Notes: generated from the letters alone by a model not told the origin. A DNA stretch of 64,000 nucleotides from Nephrocerus scutellatus (GCA_947095585.1 OX352763.1:104573908-104637907), one strand, 5' to 3'; numbered from the stretch's first letter, positions 45,701 through 56,274 are shown. A program made the numbers and translations.

Positions 45701-45769
45701 TTCAGCTTTTCCTGTATTGGAGGAAAATTACCAGCGGCCACCACATGGAGTTTTTGATGGCTGACCGCC
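42718..45769 (-). mobile_element. RTE-like LINE, near full length (copy 1)
   Basis: A 3052-bp element lies between exact 12-bp copies of CGAAAATGTTTA (42706..42717 and 45770..45781). The minus-strand 3' end is GAGCCAAATATGATGATGATGA, directly beside the left duplicate, as expected of target-primed insertion. The 5' end contains the leader shared with the 21.5-kb and 6.1-kb pieces. One long ORF holds endonuclease and reverse transcriptase, without RNase H. The wording ('NQIDHV', 'DSDHYLVG', 'GLRQGDGLACVLFN', 'KLGRLRWAGH') is that of the RTE clade, whose endonuclease is often mistaken for the vertebrate protein CFDP2. Confidence 0.85.
42735..45543 (-). pseudogene. RTE-like endonuclease-reverse transcriptase, recently disabled
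   Basis: The ATG at 45543 starts the endonuclease: 'LTAIQEMRW', 'SLINVHAPTED', 'IILGDMNAKIG' and 'HKATWVSPDGATRNQ'. A single-base loss near 44958 then shifts the frame; the sister copy at 20.73 kb keeps the base and reads 'NQIDHVL'. The frame that follows (44953..43076) is open for 625 codons: 'DSDHYLVG', the linker, 'NNKAPGSNGIPAKLIK', 'NYRGITLLSTAYKIFSSIL', 'FKAAYDSVARVELYKAM' (motif A), 'GLRQEDGLACVLFN' and the active site 'LAYAEDIDIVG'. The catalytic pair has become Glu-Asp (YAED), while copy 3 and the 6.7-kb fragment keep YADD. After 'LTYGSW' a stop and an apparent deletion precede a C-terminal remnant (IKLGRLRWAGHL). Confidence 0.8.
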
Positions 45770-46452
45770 CGAAAATGTTTAAATACTTATATATGAGAAT
45801 TAGCATTGATTTAAATTTTACTACTATTTTTACTAAAAATTGTGGCCTACAACTAGGCTCAGTAATAATGTACTAGAGGCCTGTTTATGGTCGAAATTCG
45901 ACCGAAATTCATTAAATTTTTAAGGTTGAACGTTATTGTGATTCTTTTGTCAAAGAGTATAACCTCATCATTGCATATAATTTTATTGAATTTTGTTCAA
46001 TTACGTCAGCTGCGTCTGTTGTTTAAGGCAAACAATACCTGCAATACCTAAAAAGAAAAAGTTATATATTTTAATAATAGCTTTCTGCAGTCCTTCTCCA
46101 TTTAAACTTTATTTATCCCAAATCTCATACTCCTCCGTGCACTTTGCATGTTAAAAAACGGATACAAAGATTTCTCTGCACATATTAAAATATATATATA
46201 TATATATATATGTGCTACTAGTTATATAAGGGGTTTTGTGTATAACAGTTGTACGTGTAGAATTCGTACATAAACTTGTATATAGTGCGATTATACCAAT
46301 ATGTTATGGTATTTTCTAGGTGGTTCGAATTGATTAGAGTACAAAAGATTAGAACCTTCTTGCAAATATTGATATATATATATATATATAAAAATGAAAT
46401 GCTGTTCGTTGGTAACCACATCCCGTGAGAGCGGCTGAACCGATTTGGCTCA

Positions 46453-46770
46453 TTAAATTCTCTATATTAACTTCGCGTGCCCGTTGCTGGCTGGCTGGCT
46501 GGTCAGATCTTGTTATCAATTTTTAACCCACTTCCCAAAGCCCGATTTTATTGAAATTTTGCACACATGTATATTTCCGGTGACAATACTTTCTGTCAAT
46601 TGGATAGTGATCGGGCCGCTGGGTCAGGGGGCTCCCATACAAATTTTTTTCCCATCAGATAATTTCATGCTGCTTGCTTTACGATTGGGGTTGTTTTGTT
46701 GTTTACAGTATACTTTTGGTTATTAGAGAATTTACATGAAATATTTCAATTTTTATTGGTGGTTTTATTT
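46453..46770 (+). repeat. HINE-like element, copy G (short, both ends)
   Basis: The left end ATTAAATTCTCTATATTAAC is followed by a GGCT repeat and one internal unit ('agcccgattttattgaaattttgcacacatgtatatttccggtgacaatac' in outline). The right end is ATTAGAGAATTTACATG with 'tttttattggtggtttta'. At about 318 bp it is the shortest copy with both ends and shows the minimal form of the family. It lies within the Helitron remnant. Confidence 0.78.
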
Positions 46771-46923
46771 TACTTTAAAATATTCGACATATTCCGAATA
46801 AGGTTTATGCGGCAAAAAATTTCAGAAAATGAAATGAATGAAATGAAATAAAATGAAAAAACTAGAAAAACGAAAAAAAAAATAAACTTTTTGTTGTTTG
46901 AGTTACGTGCGCAAATATCATTT

Positions 46924-47200
46924 GACAGCTGATCCATTTGCACGGTCTTTCTTTTGCGATCTGTGAACGCATTCCAATGATTCCGATCGACATGCCATTA
47001 GACTTTAAGCGCTTGCAGTTTCGGGTGCGGTTTGCATTCGCAATTACAATAAACAATTCACAAGGTCAATCATTGAGTGTTTTCGGCATTAACCTTAGAA
47101 ATCCGTGCTTCTCGCATGGTCAATTGTAATTTGCCTGTTCCAGTGTCGGAAAATCATCAGCTTTGTTTTTTTACGCGCCATACAACAAAACAAATAACAA
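46924..47200 (+). pseudogene. Helitron Pif1-like helicase, C-terminal remnant
   Basis: A frame from 46938 reads 'IPMIPIDMPLDFKRLQFRVRFAFAITINNSQGQSLSVFGINLRNPCFSHGQL', then a stop where Tyr is usual (TAA), then 'FACSSVGKSSALFFYAP'. This is the end of the Pif1-type helicase of Helitrons: 'TINxSQGQ' corresponds to the late helicase motif with the conserved GQ, and 'YVACSRVG' is the last motif, with its Arg changed here to Ser. The enzyme unwinds DNA during rolling-circle transposition. Upstream motifs and the Rep nuclease are absent. The call rests on recognising this conserved C-terminus. Confidence 0.8.
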
Positions 47201-47234
47201 ACAGCGCGCGTACCTTTTAGGCGCGGTTGAATTG

Positions 47235-48300
47235 CCAAAAGACCCTAAAAGACCCAAAAAACACCCACCAAACACTCTCAAAACCCCCAAAAGAATCATA
47301 CAAGGACCACTGAAACACCATCAAAAGAATCACAAAATACCCCCAAAATACCCCCATAATACCCCAAAAAGACCCCTAAAAGTTTTTGCCACCAAAAGAG
47401 AATCATAAAATACGCCCAACAAAATCATTAAAGACCCCCAAAAGATCCTCAGAAGACTATCAAAGTACCCCCAAATCCTTCAAAATATCCTCAAATGACT
47501 TTCCAAAAGACACCCAAAAGACTTCAAAAAGACCCTCAAAAGACACACAAAGGACCCTCAAAAGACTCCAGAAAACACCCTCAAAAGATCCTCAAATGAC
47601 CTTCAAAGGACCCTCAAAAGACTCCCCATAGGACCCTTAAAAATCCAAAAATACCCCCATATAGAACCCCAAAACCCACAAAAGAATTCTAAAAACACCT
47701 CCGAAAGACCATAAAAAGAATCACAAAATACCCCCAAGAGACCCTCAAAAGACTCCCAGAAGATCTCCAGAAGACCCCTTAAGACCCCCAATGGGCCAAC
47801 AAAAGTATAATAAAATAATCTTTAAAAACCCCAAAAGATTATCAAATGACTCAGAAAAAACTTTCAGAAGATCCTCAAAAGACTTCCGAAAATACCACCA
47901 AAATACCCTCAAAAGACCCACGAAAGACCCAAAAAGACCACAAAAGACCCTCAAACGACCCCAAAAACCTTCAAAAGATCATCAAAAGACTTCCCAAAAG
48001 ACCCACAAAAGACCTCAAAAAGACCCACAAAGGATGATCAAAAGACCCACCAAAACACCCTCAAAAGACCCTCAAATAACCCTCAAATGACGCTCAAAAG
48101 AGTCCCCAAAAGCCCTCGAAAGACTCTCAAAAGACCCTCAAAAAACCCTAAAATGACCCTCAAAATAGTCCCAAAAGGACGCTCAAAAGACTCCCCAAAA
48201 ACTCCTCCGAAAGATCCTTAAAAGAATCACAAAATACCGCCCAAAAGGCCCTCAAAAGACATACAAAATACCCCCAAAATACCACCTAGAGGACCCTATT
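47235..48300. repeat. A/C-rich minisatellite with AAAAGACCCTC-type unit
   Basis: About 1.07 kb consists of diverged tandem copies of an 11-12-base unit, AAAAGACCCTC or AAAAGACCCCC, with variants such as 'aaaatacccccaa'. The plus strand is rich in A and C and nearly lacks T and G apart from the unit's G. The repeat keeps long frames open on both strands, Lys/Pro/Ser/Asp/Thr-rich on plus and Gly/Leu/Phe-rich on minus, which are not evidence of genes. It lies between the helicase remnant and the Helitron 3' end. Confidence 0.88.
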
Positions 48301-48652
48301 TTCAAATAGCTCTTCACAAATTCAAAAAACGATCACAAACAAATTTATTGAAAGTTGGACAGCACAACGTCTATCGGGTCAGCTCGTTAGGTATAAACAC
48401 AGCAATTTTATTGCAGTAAGTTAGTTAATTAGTTGAAAGTGAACCAGACTACTTGAAAAGTTAAAAAGTAGATACAGCTACCGCCTATGTGAATAATAGT
48501 ATTATAAATGAATACTAAGCAATCACCAGTGTAAATTTGTGAACTTTTGCTATTTGTTAATTAATGTTGTAATTTGTGCAATAAACAACTTGTGTTTTTA
48601 TTTGGAAAATCGATTACGAACTGTGAAGAAAGCCTAAATTTCGTAAAAATAT

Positions 48653-49719
48653 GATAAGCGTCTAACGAATTTCTTATGTCAACCATTATTATTATTGCTG
48701 TTTTATAACTAAGCCAAAATCGAAGGCCAGATAGCAACGAAGACCAATATAGGAGGTGATCTGTCTTGTAATGAGTTTCATAAAAAATTAAAATTAAAAA
48801 ATTTAAAATATAAAACACATGATAAGATACTTAGCAGTCGACAATCGCTGGGACGTAAAGCATTGGCTGCTATAGCTACCGCAATTATTTTTGAAAGTTT
48901 CCATGTTTCGTAACTAAAAATGCACTACACTTAAATCAACTGCTCTTATCTCTGCATGCAGGTGAAGGCTGAATTTAGTTGGGCATGCAAGTGGTTGAAT
49001 AATGAAAATATCGGTACAACACTGTTTTCGAAATTTCGTCGGATAACGCATAACCAGGTATGAGGACAGGAGTTTAAAGCACGCCACACATCTGTAGTCT
49101 TAAAAGAGTAAAAAAACATTTTTTTGATGCTTAATAAATTATCTTTGATTTTTATTCAAAATTTTCTTAACTTCAACTTCGTTTTAATTAATTTTCATCT
49201 AAATATATTCATATATAATAGTTATAGGGTAAAGTTTTTAATTAATTACACTTTTTGTAACTACAAATTTACTAAATTTTGGTATTATTAGTATATATAT
49301 AAATGTTATATTACAATATAATTAACTAATTATGCATTTTCTGGCATTTACTACATTTACAAAATTTGTTGAAAAGAAAACGACGTGGAATTTTTGCCGT
49401 ACAGAATTATATAATATTGAATGATATATATTATATAATACATATATTTTTTATACATTTTTACGGCAAAAAAAAAAAACGAAAGAAATGTTATATACAA
49501 AATAGTTTGATTACTTTTCAAAAAAACTTCTTTAAAGAATCGTTTTTTAATTTTTTTTATATATTTACAATTATATATAATGGTAAGGAATGGTGCGTTT
49601 GCAGTGTTGTTATATTAAAAAAATCTAGTTTTGCAATATTGCCTTCGACAACAGTTTTTTTGTGAAAAGTTGGAAAATCTGCTAATACTCGTATGCTGAC
49701 AAATTGTCTTTGTTATTTT
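48653..49719. other. AT-rich DNA downstream of vnd
   Basis: No gene was recognised. The part from 49100 to 49720 is extremely AT-rich with TATATA runs. It follows the vnd stop codon on the minus strand and may include 3' flanking or untranslated sequence. Confidence 0.4.
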
Positions 49720-49729
49720 TTTATTTATT
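49720..49729 (-). terminator. vnd: possible vnd polyadenylation signal
   Basis: Two overlapping AATAAA hexamers lie on the minus strand about 245 nt after the vnd stop. They are the first such hexamers downstream of the gene, but the region is so AT-rich that chance occurrence is likely and later signals could be used. Confidence 0.3.
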
Positions 49730-49972
49730 GCACCAATTTGGGTTTGTTTTCAATTATTGTCCAATATTCGAGTCGCACACCACATTCGAATGTAACTGCT
49801 TGCGCCGCAGGCTATCACCCCAGTCTTTTCCGATAGAGACACCTACGGTACACCACAACAATGGTGTCGCACGTTTCCATGTTTGCCCTCCTGCTCGCTC
49901 CTCTCCGATAGTACTTTTAATTTATACAACAATCAGAGCCTTGTCCGATTGTCCATTAATTGATTAACAATA

Positions 49973-50766
49973 TTAGGGCCACCAACCACGATTGTGGTGT
50001 GGATGTAATCCCGGATGTTGATACGCCCCATTGGCGGACAGAACAAGATGATGGGCAGCCGATTGCATCGATGAGCTAACGCAATCCTGTGGCATTTTAT
50101 TGCTGTCACTTAGGCAGGGTTTTCCGTTGCGCACCAGCACTGGCACCGCAACACGTCTCGGTGATGGCAACGCAGATGGATGATGCGGATGACCGGGATG
50201 CATGCCGCCAACTGTATGATCGCCATAGACGCCTTTTTCATGTTGGGCTCTTTTCGTCTTGTATCGATGATTTTGGAACCAAATTTTCACCTGTGTCGGT
50301 GTCAAGCGAATCAGGCTGGCCAAATGTTCCCTCTCGGGAGCGGACAAATACCGCTGTTGACGAAATCTCCTTTCCAACTCGTAGGTTTGAGCCTTCGTAA
50401 AGAGGACACGACGTTTTCGCTTTTTATTTGGCATCATCCCGTCGCCGCCGCCGCCTGCTCCGCCGATATCTTGATCGTTTTCATCATCGATGATGTCCTC
50501 CTCGATGCCATCTTCGATGAGACTGTCATCGTGCGGATGATTGTCGCTGTCGGTTTTATTATGATGTGGCAAGCTGTGATGGGCATTTGGATGATGAGCA
50601 GACTGTACGTCCTGCAGATTATCGGTAGATTCATCAGCAGATCGACTGTAGTTTTTATAATCCGATGACAGGGCGGGAGATGTTTGACAATTCGAACCAA
50701 TGTAGGTGTATGAAATTTCAGATGTCACAGGTGATGTACTGTCAGGACTTGCAGGCTGTTGAACTC
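49973..50766 (-). CDS. vnd: vnd, terminal exon: homeodomain and NK2-specific domain
   Basis: Vnd is a nuclear homeodomain transcription factor that specifies ventral neuroblasts in insects. The exon starts after a good acceptor (a TTGCTCTCTTCAATTTCAG-like tract ending at 50767) and ends at TAA 49975..49973. It begins '[21 protein letters not shown]', then an acidic stretch ([16 protein letters not shown]) and a Gly run. The homeodomain (50243..50422) starts [12 protein letters not shown] and has '[14 protein letters not shown]', with Tyr at position 54, the NK-2 class hallmark for CAAGTG-type sites. The NK2-specific domain '[19 protein letters not shown]' follows (50114..50170). The protein ends in His-rich sequence and 'GWWP', as I recall for Drosophila Vnd. 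The scarecrow/NK2.1 paralogue is the main alternative, but '[13 protein letters not shown]', the [15 protein letters not shown] core and the WWP end fit vnd better. No frameshift or stop is seen. Confidence 0.96.
50243..50422 (-). other. vnd: NK-2 class homeodomain of vnd
   Basis: Sixty residues with Trp48, Phe49, Gln50, Asn51, His52, Arg53 and Tyr54 in helix 3. Tyr54 and the preceding His52 are diagnostic of NK-2 proteins. The domain is uninterrupted by an intron. Confidence 0.97.
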
Positions 50767-51554
50767 CTGAAATTGAAGAGAGCAAGAGGAATTGAAAAGT
50801 TAGTAAAAAGTTTGTTGTTTTTTAAGTAAAAATGCTCTTGACTTTTATTATTTGACAAACAATTTAGTAAAACCTTATGGTAAGTATTTGCAAGCTGATG
50901 TTTATTCTGTGTCTTTTTTATATGTGACGATTTAAAGAAGCTCAGAAATATACAGAAAGAAGCTTATCTAATGTCTCTTTCCATTTGCTTGGTAGAGTTT
51001 AGAGTCACTCGTGGTTTAAGTTTGAATTTCCATATCTCAACTATACCCGGGATTCGGTGCAAGTTGATGTTCCATTTGCAAAGTTTTTTAACCGACACTG
51101 TAACATTGCTATCCGTAGACAATCGACGTGTATGGTTTCGCTCTCTAAACAAGATGGTAAAGAGAGCAAGCAAAACAAATTTCTGAGGGAATATTTTTTG
51201 ATTTCGATCGGCCTACGTTGGTTTGAGTGAAACAACATTTCATAGCGCGATTTTCGATACTTATGTACACAACAGATACCAAACGTGACGACAAACATGA
51301 CTAGTTTTCATTCCATTTCATGATTTTCATAATAGACGGTTTACCATGAATAACATATAACCCTGGCGCTTTGACAGCTAAACCGTGGGTATGGTTTCCG
51401 GTATAGATTGTGCAATCGGAAAGAGACAATAATTTCACAATTGTTGAAGTGCCAATACTGAAAAAATGCGGGCGCTTCGGATCCAGCTTGGGCCAGATCT
51501 GTTTTGTCGCTATGCAAGTTGTACCCTTTGACCACCATATTAGCATCCCAATTT

Positions 51555-53212
51555 AACCCAAATTTTTTATGTAGCTATTGGTATGCCTAGAGAATCATAT
51601 TCAGGTAAGATAGGTAGTGTAGTTCCTTTTTTGGCGAGTTCGTAAGCCATACAGCTACCCGGAATGTCTCTATGCTCCGGCACTCAACACAGGTGGATAT
51701 TTAACTGCTCCGCCAACTCCATGAGAGATGATCGGCAGTTGAGGGCTAGAATTGAGTTTGTAGAGACTGATTCCGGGGTTTTCAGTGCAGCTTGGCTATC
51801 CAAGAATATACGGATATCCTTAGCGGATATGACGTTCATCTTCGGCCAATATAAGGCTTCACTGATCGCCATAATCTCAGCCTGGAAAACCCTACAGTGA
51901 TTTGGAAGACGGAAAGAGAGGCTAAGGTTTAGCTTTTTTGAGAAAATACCTCCGACGACTCCGTCATAATTTTTTGACCCGTCTCTGTAAAAATAAATGT
52001 GTTCATCTTCCTGGTAAGCGTCCTCTTCCCATATTAATCTGACCTGGTGACCTGGAAGTTTTTGTTCAAATGGAGTTGCGGATTGGTGTAGTCTATGTTG
52101 TTTGGGATCCCGACTCAATTCAGGAAACCAGTGACAGATTTAATTTCTATTCCACTGGAAGATAGCATTAAGGCGAATAGCTGAGCTAGCAGCTTCTTGG
52201 CTGCTGAAAATATCGAGTGGTATAAGGTCGAACAGAATGTCTAGTGCGGCGTAGGGGGTTGTACGAAGTGCTCCGCTCATATACATAGTCTAGTTGATCT
52301 TTAGACTTTGCTTAATTTATCAATATTTACTTTCTATTTAAGGCATTCCACCACACAGTAACACCGTATAGAAGAGTAGGTCTTATAACCGCTGTATATA
52401 ACCAATGGGTTATTGGGGTTGAAGACCACATCTGCCAATAGCTTTTTTGCATGAGAAGAGTTCCACTGTGGCTTTACGAACTCTTTCTTGTAAGTTTGGT
52501 TTCCAGCTTAGCTTGCTGTCCAGAATCAGACCCAAATACCCGGCTTTATCAAAGAATGTTAAGCTTATACCTTTTAAAGAATGAGGGTTCATATGTGGAT
52601 CTTTATATTTCCTGTTGAATAGGATAAGCTCAATTTTTTACACCTGAAGTACAGCGAGTTAGGTTGTTGAGAGCATTTTGCAGGAGTTCCTTTAAGGTAT
52701 TCGGGTACTTTCCTGAGATGGCAATAGCAACGTCATCCGCATAAGCGATTAGTCTGCAGCCCTCTCCTCTTAGGTATAACAGTAGCTCATTCACCGCTAA
52801 GTGCCATCGAAGGGGTGACAGGAATCCGACTTGTGGGATTCCTCTGCAGAGACAGATCTTCTGGCAGACGACACGCCTAGTTTTGAATTAATAACCTGAC
52901 TTGTTAGCAGAAGATTAATCAATTTGCGAAGCGAGTCGTCCACCCTCAAAGTCGACAGTTCATCAGTAATCGCAGATGTTCTGGCGTTGTTAAAAGCCCC
53001 TTCAATGTCTAGGAACGCTACCATTATGTACTCCTTGTAGTGCAAGGAATGTTCAATAGAAGGTACCAGTGTATGCAGAGCTGTTTCTACAGACTCGTGC
53101 TGATTTGTAGACAGGATTCTTATGTCAATGCGTGTGCGTACGTAAATATCGATCAGTCTTTTCAGTGTCTTTAAGAGGAATGATGATAGACTGATTGGAC
53201 TGAGATCCTTAG
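51555..53212 (-). mobile_element. RNase H-bearing LINE, family b
   Basis: The minus strand encodes reverse transcriptase from 'LSPISLSSFLLKTLKRLID' (53200) and 'YIMVAFLDIEGAFNNARTSAI' (motif A), then the thumb 'ISLTFFDKAGYLGLILDSKLSWKPNLQERVRKATVELFSCKKAIG' (52560). The RNase H domain is 'IYFYRDGSKNYDG', 'CRVFQAEIMAISEAL', 'IFLDSQAAL' and 'CWVPEHRDIPGSCMAYELAKKG' (52030-51600). In the last motif Tyr stands where Asp is expected, and Glu replaces the Gly of PGH. The active-site YADD region lies in frame-broken sequence near 52750. The endonuclease is missing. It differs from family a in every motif, so it is a separate family of the R1/LOA group. Confidence 0.75.
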
Positions 53213-53335
53213 GACTATATGTGTGCAAAATTTCAATAAAATCAGGCTTTGGGAAGTGGGTTAAAAATTGATCAGAAAATCTCACCAGCCAGCCATGTGC
53301 ACGCGAAGCTAATATAGAGAATTTAAAAAGGATTT
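53213..53335 (-). repeat. HINE-like element, copy H (left end only)
   Basis: On the minus strand the sequence starts TAAATTCTCTATATTAGCTTCGCG, continues with GGCTGGCTGG and 'tcaatttttaacccacttcccaaagcctgattttattgaaattttgcacaca', and stops where the family-b LINE begins. The rest of the element is missing. Confidence 0.8.
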
Positions 53336-55505
53336 TAAGGAAATAAATGGTTCCGTCAGAATTAGTCCCCTGTTTACCGAAGTTTTATCGTATTTCTCAA
53401 GAGATGTAGTGTAGTTCAAAAGCTTCACAATTACCATTTATAAAAAAAAATTGCATAAGTCTCTGACATTTGAGTGCAAGGATTAAGTATTTCAAATTAG
53501 AAAAAGTCCACTTAGTTACAATTGCGCTGTTATTTGTTTAAAAGAAATGTTAAGGGTGGTATTCCGCCAGCTCTACTATCCTCGGTTAAAGCGTGATAGC
53601 AACCCAATGCATCGGAAAAAAACGTCCTTTTTGCAATATACATGTACGAGTATCTCCTGTTTAGAAGACAACGAAAAATAAAAAAAAACACAACAAAACA
53701 TCTGCCCTTTGCGTCGCATAGCATTGCACTGATAGATCGATATAATACGCGACAATGTACAATGTATAACTTTTTAACTTACAATTAATGACAGACATTA
53801 AGAGGAGGACAGGAACACAACTCTCGTCTTCGCATTCACAATCGAACAATGGTTAACATGGAAAATTGGCCTACTCCCGTGTGTGTTTGTGTGTGTGTCA
53901 TTAGAAGCGCCTAATCTGCGCTCCAGCCCAAAGCAAATATCCCAACGAGAAAAAGTACCCTGTCACACCCTATATGCCGACCAGAAAATTATTCAATTAT
54001 TCGAATTAAAATTTTGCTCAATAGAGTCAATAAAATGTTAAATGTTGTATGTGTGGTTACTCTTTGTGAATCCTCCCTTAAAAGTTGCCCACCAAAAAGG
54101 GTGACACACACAGAAATGCAATGCGATAGGCAAACAAAAACACAACACAAATTGTTTGAGGTTATTTCCGTTTACACCTATGTACAGGACAATCCTATCA
54201 CTAAATGTCACACTTAAACTACACACACAAATGTCCCTGCACTTCCTTCCTCGCCTCATCATGGTGTTGTGTTGTGTTGTTGGCTTGTGTTTTCACCCCT
54301 CACTGCTGACGAACATTTACCTGAAAAGGACGAATCCTAGTCGCTTGCCGCTCAAATAAAAGCCGTTCCTCATTCATTCTTTGGAAAATTTTGATTTAAA
54401 GTCGTTGTTGTTGTTGTTGTTGTGCATTGTATAGCAGATCAACCCAGACAATCGGTCGCTGGCAGTTAAAATCAAACTCTGCCATTGCCACAATAGGGAC
54501 TTAAAATCGGAAACAAATTTTCTATTCGTCTTCTCCTATGATGCTGAGAGATGGGAACGGTCGGTAATGGTATGCGTCCAGTGTGAAAACCTCAAATAGA
54601 GGTGTGATCTAATGTACCATCCTTCCGGTCTACCTCCTATTATTTAATTTTCTTTTTATCTCTTACACAATTCTGGATGGGAATTTTTCCCTTTTTTGTC
54701 ATTTTATCAGTTGGGTATTATTTTTAGTCGCATGACTTTGTTGGTTTACAATTTTTACATCAATCCTACATAAGAGTGACATTGTCTTTACGGACAGTAT
54801 GACCAATATTGAACAAAGAAAATCAATATAAAAAGAAAACTTCAATACTTCAATAGTTAATTATTTACTTTAACTTAAGTTTTATGTTTTGTTTTCAAGT
54901 TTAGGACAATTTTTGATGAAGAATTAATTCTTTCCAAAATTGGTCAGGCCTTAAGTTTTTACTAAATATGTTGTCCTTCTGTAATTTCCTCAATTTATAT
55001 TAATTAATCATCCTCTATGTAATAATTGGCTATGTCCTTCATGCAGAGTGTAATTCTAAAACTGTAATGAAATACATATCATCAGCATACTAATTAACAA
55101 AGAGAAAACATAACAACTCTTTTAAATAACATATCTTAATTGTAAGACAATTTACATTAAAGTGATTCCCGTTTATTCGTATAACGGGCTGCCAAATTAA
55201 AATTATAATGAAATACAAGTGGAAAGAACAAACTAGGTCGCAACACAAATGCTACTTGGAGCTCCCTTCTTGAAAATAGAGTGATTTTCTCTATTTTCTT
55301 GGGACTAGTGGAAGAATCTAACGTAATCCGTGCGATTTCTAACCTAAAACCATACTGTCATTCAGGATGGGATAAGTAACGTAGTTTTAAAGAAAATTAG
55401 TCATCTTGTCTGCTACCCGCTGACCTCTTTGATTAATAAATGCCTTGAGTTCCCTGAATGCATAAAAACTGAAAAACTGAAACAGTGCATATAAAAGTAG
55501 TGGTC
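53336..55505. other. vnd intronic DNA, no TE recognised
   Basis: No coding or TE similarity was recognised. Contains (GT)n near 53885 and (GTT)n near 54400..54422. This is the longest TE-free part of the intron. Confidence 0.4.
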
Positions 55506-56274
55506 CAAGCAACTACGTAAATCCACTGTCAGATTTTTCGAAAATTGATCACAAAGCACTAAAGCGACTTTTAGTTTGGGTTCATCAAAGGAAAGTCCAC
55601 CGAGGGCGAGGACGCGTTGGTGATTTTTTGGAGAACATTTATGAGGGACTTGACAAAGAAAAGAAAAGAGGACTTTTAATCAACTTCACTAAAGCTTTTA
55701 ATTTAGTTGACCATACGTTTTTGCTGAAAGTACTCGAAAGGCTTGGTTTTAGAGGTAATAGCCTAAAGTGGATGGCGTCCTACCTACAAAACAGAACACG
55801 GTATGTTCGGATAAATTCTTCATTAAGTGATATATTTCCTTGCCCTGAAACTGGTGTTCCTCAGGGATCAGTTCTCGGACCTCTCTTATTTATTATTTAA
55901 ATAAACTCAATTTTCAAGCTGACTCTCTATGGGAAAGTCGTCGTCTATGCAGATGATCTGGCTCTGACGTATTCGGCCCCGTATGTGAATACTATTGGGA
56001 AACATATAATTTGTGATCTACTAAAATTGAACAGATAGCTTAATCTCCATCTCATGATACTTTCATCTAAATCCAAGATAATGTTATTTTCCCACAACAA
56101 GCAATGCTTGATAAATGGAGTAATGTTTCATACTCTAAATTGTGATCAAATTACTTGCAACGCACAACCTGCATTAAACTTGACGAGTTCAAATATTCTG
56201 GGCTAACTCTTGATTGCAATTTAACTTGGAAGCCACATATAGCCAGCATTAGAAAAACTATCTATGTAGAATAC

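Larger units (their letters stand above)
46370..48390 (+). mobile_element. Helitron remnant carrying a minisatellite
   Basis: After a TA run, the left end has 'aaaatgaaatgctgttcgtt' and 'gagcggctgaaccgatttggct', wording I know from 5' ends of insect Helitrons. The right end has 'acagcacaacgtctatcggg' then 'tcagctcgttag', close to the common Helitron 3' terminus, which has a short hairpin and ends CTAG; here it is CTCGTTAG. Between them are a HINE-like element, the C-terminal helicase remnant and the minisatellite. The Rep domain and most of the helicase are gone, so the element is non-autonomous. It interrupts the LTR of 42701..48648. Confidence 0.65.
42701..48648 (+). mobile_element. single LTR dissected by an RTE and a Helitron
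   Basis: The left end TGTTACGAAAATG (42701) and the right end TTTCGTAAAA (48639..48648) are those of the LTR family. They are flanked by ATAT on both sides (42697..42700 and 48649..48652), a perfect 4-bp target duplication. LTR sequence is present in three pieces: 42701..42717, 45770..46369 (includes the 'atggtattttctaggtggttcgaat' block) and 48391..48648 (includes AATAAA and the shared 3' phrase). Between them lie the RTE at 42718..45769 and a Helitron remnant at about 46370..48390. Reassembled, the LTR is roughly 860 bp, longer than the other copies. Confidence 0.75.

Noticed and set aside
47791..48090. a 99-codon Lys/Pro-rich protein, and minus-strand Gly/Leu/Phe-rich frames nearby
   Set aside because: They are translations of the AAAAGACCCTC minisatellite; both strands stay open because the repeat unit lacks stop codons.
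50180..50668. a 162-codon plus-strand ORF
   Set aside because: It is antisense to the vnd homeodomain exon, has no recognisable domain, and is open because of the base composition of the conserved coding strand.
49973..50766. scarecrow (NK2.1-type) instead of vnd
   Set aside because: The homeodomain core, the '[13 protein letters not shown]' stretch, the NK2-specific domain and the GWWP end fit vnd better; the upstream exon with LFDAKVP...FHISDILNL also fits vnd.
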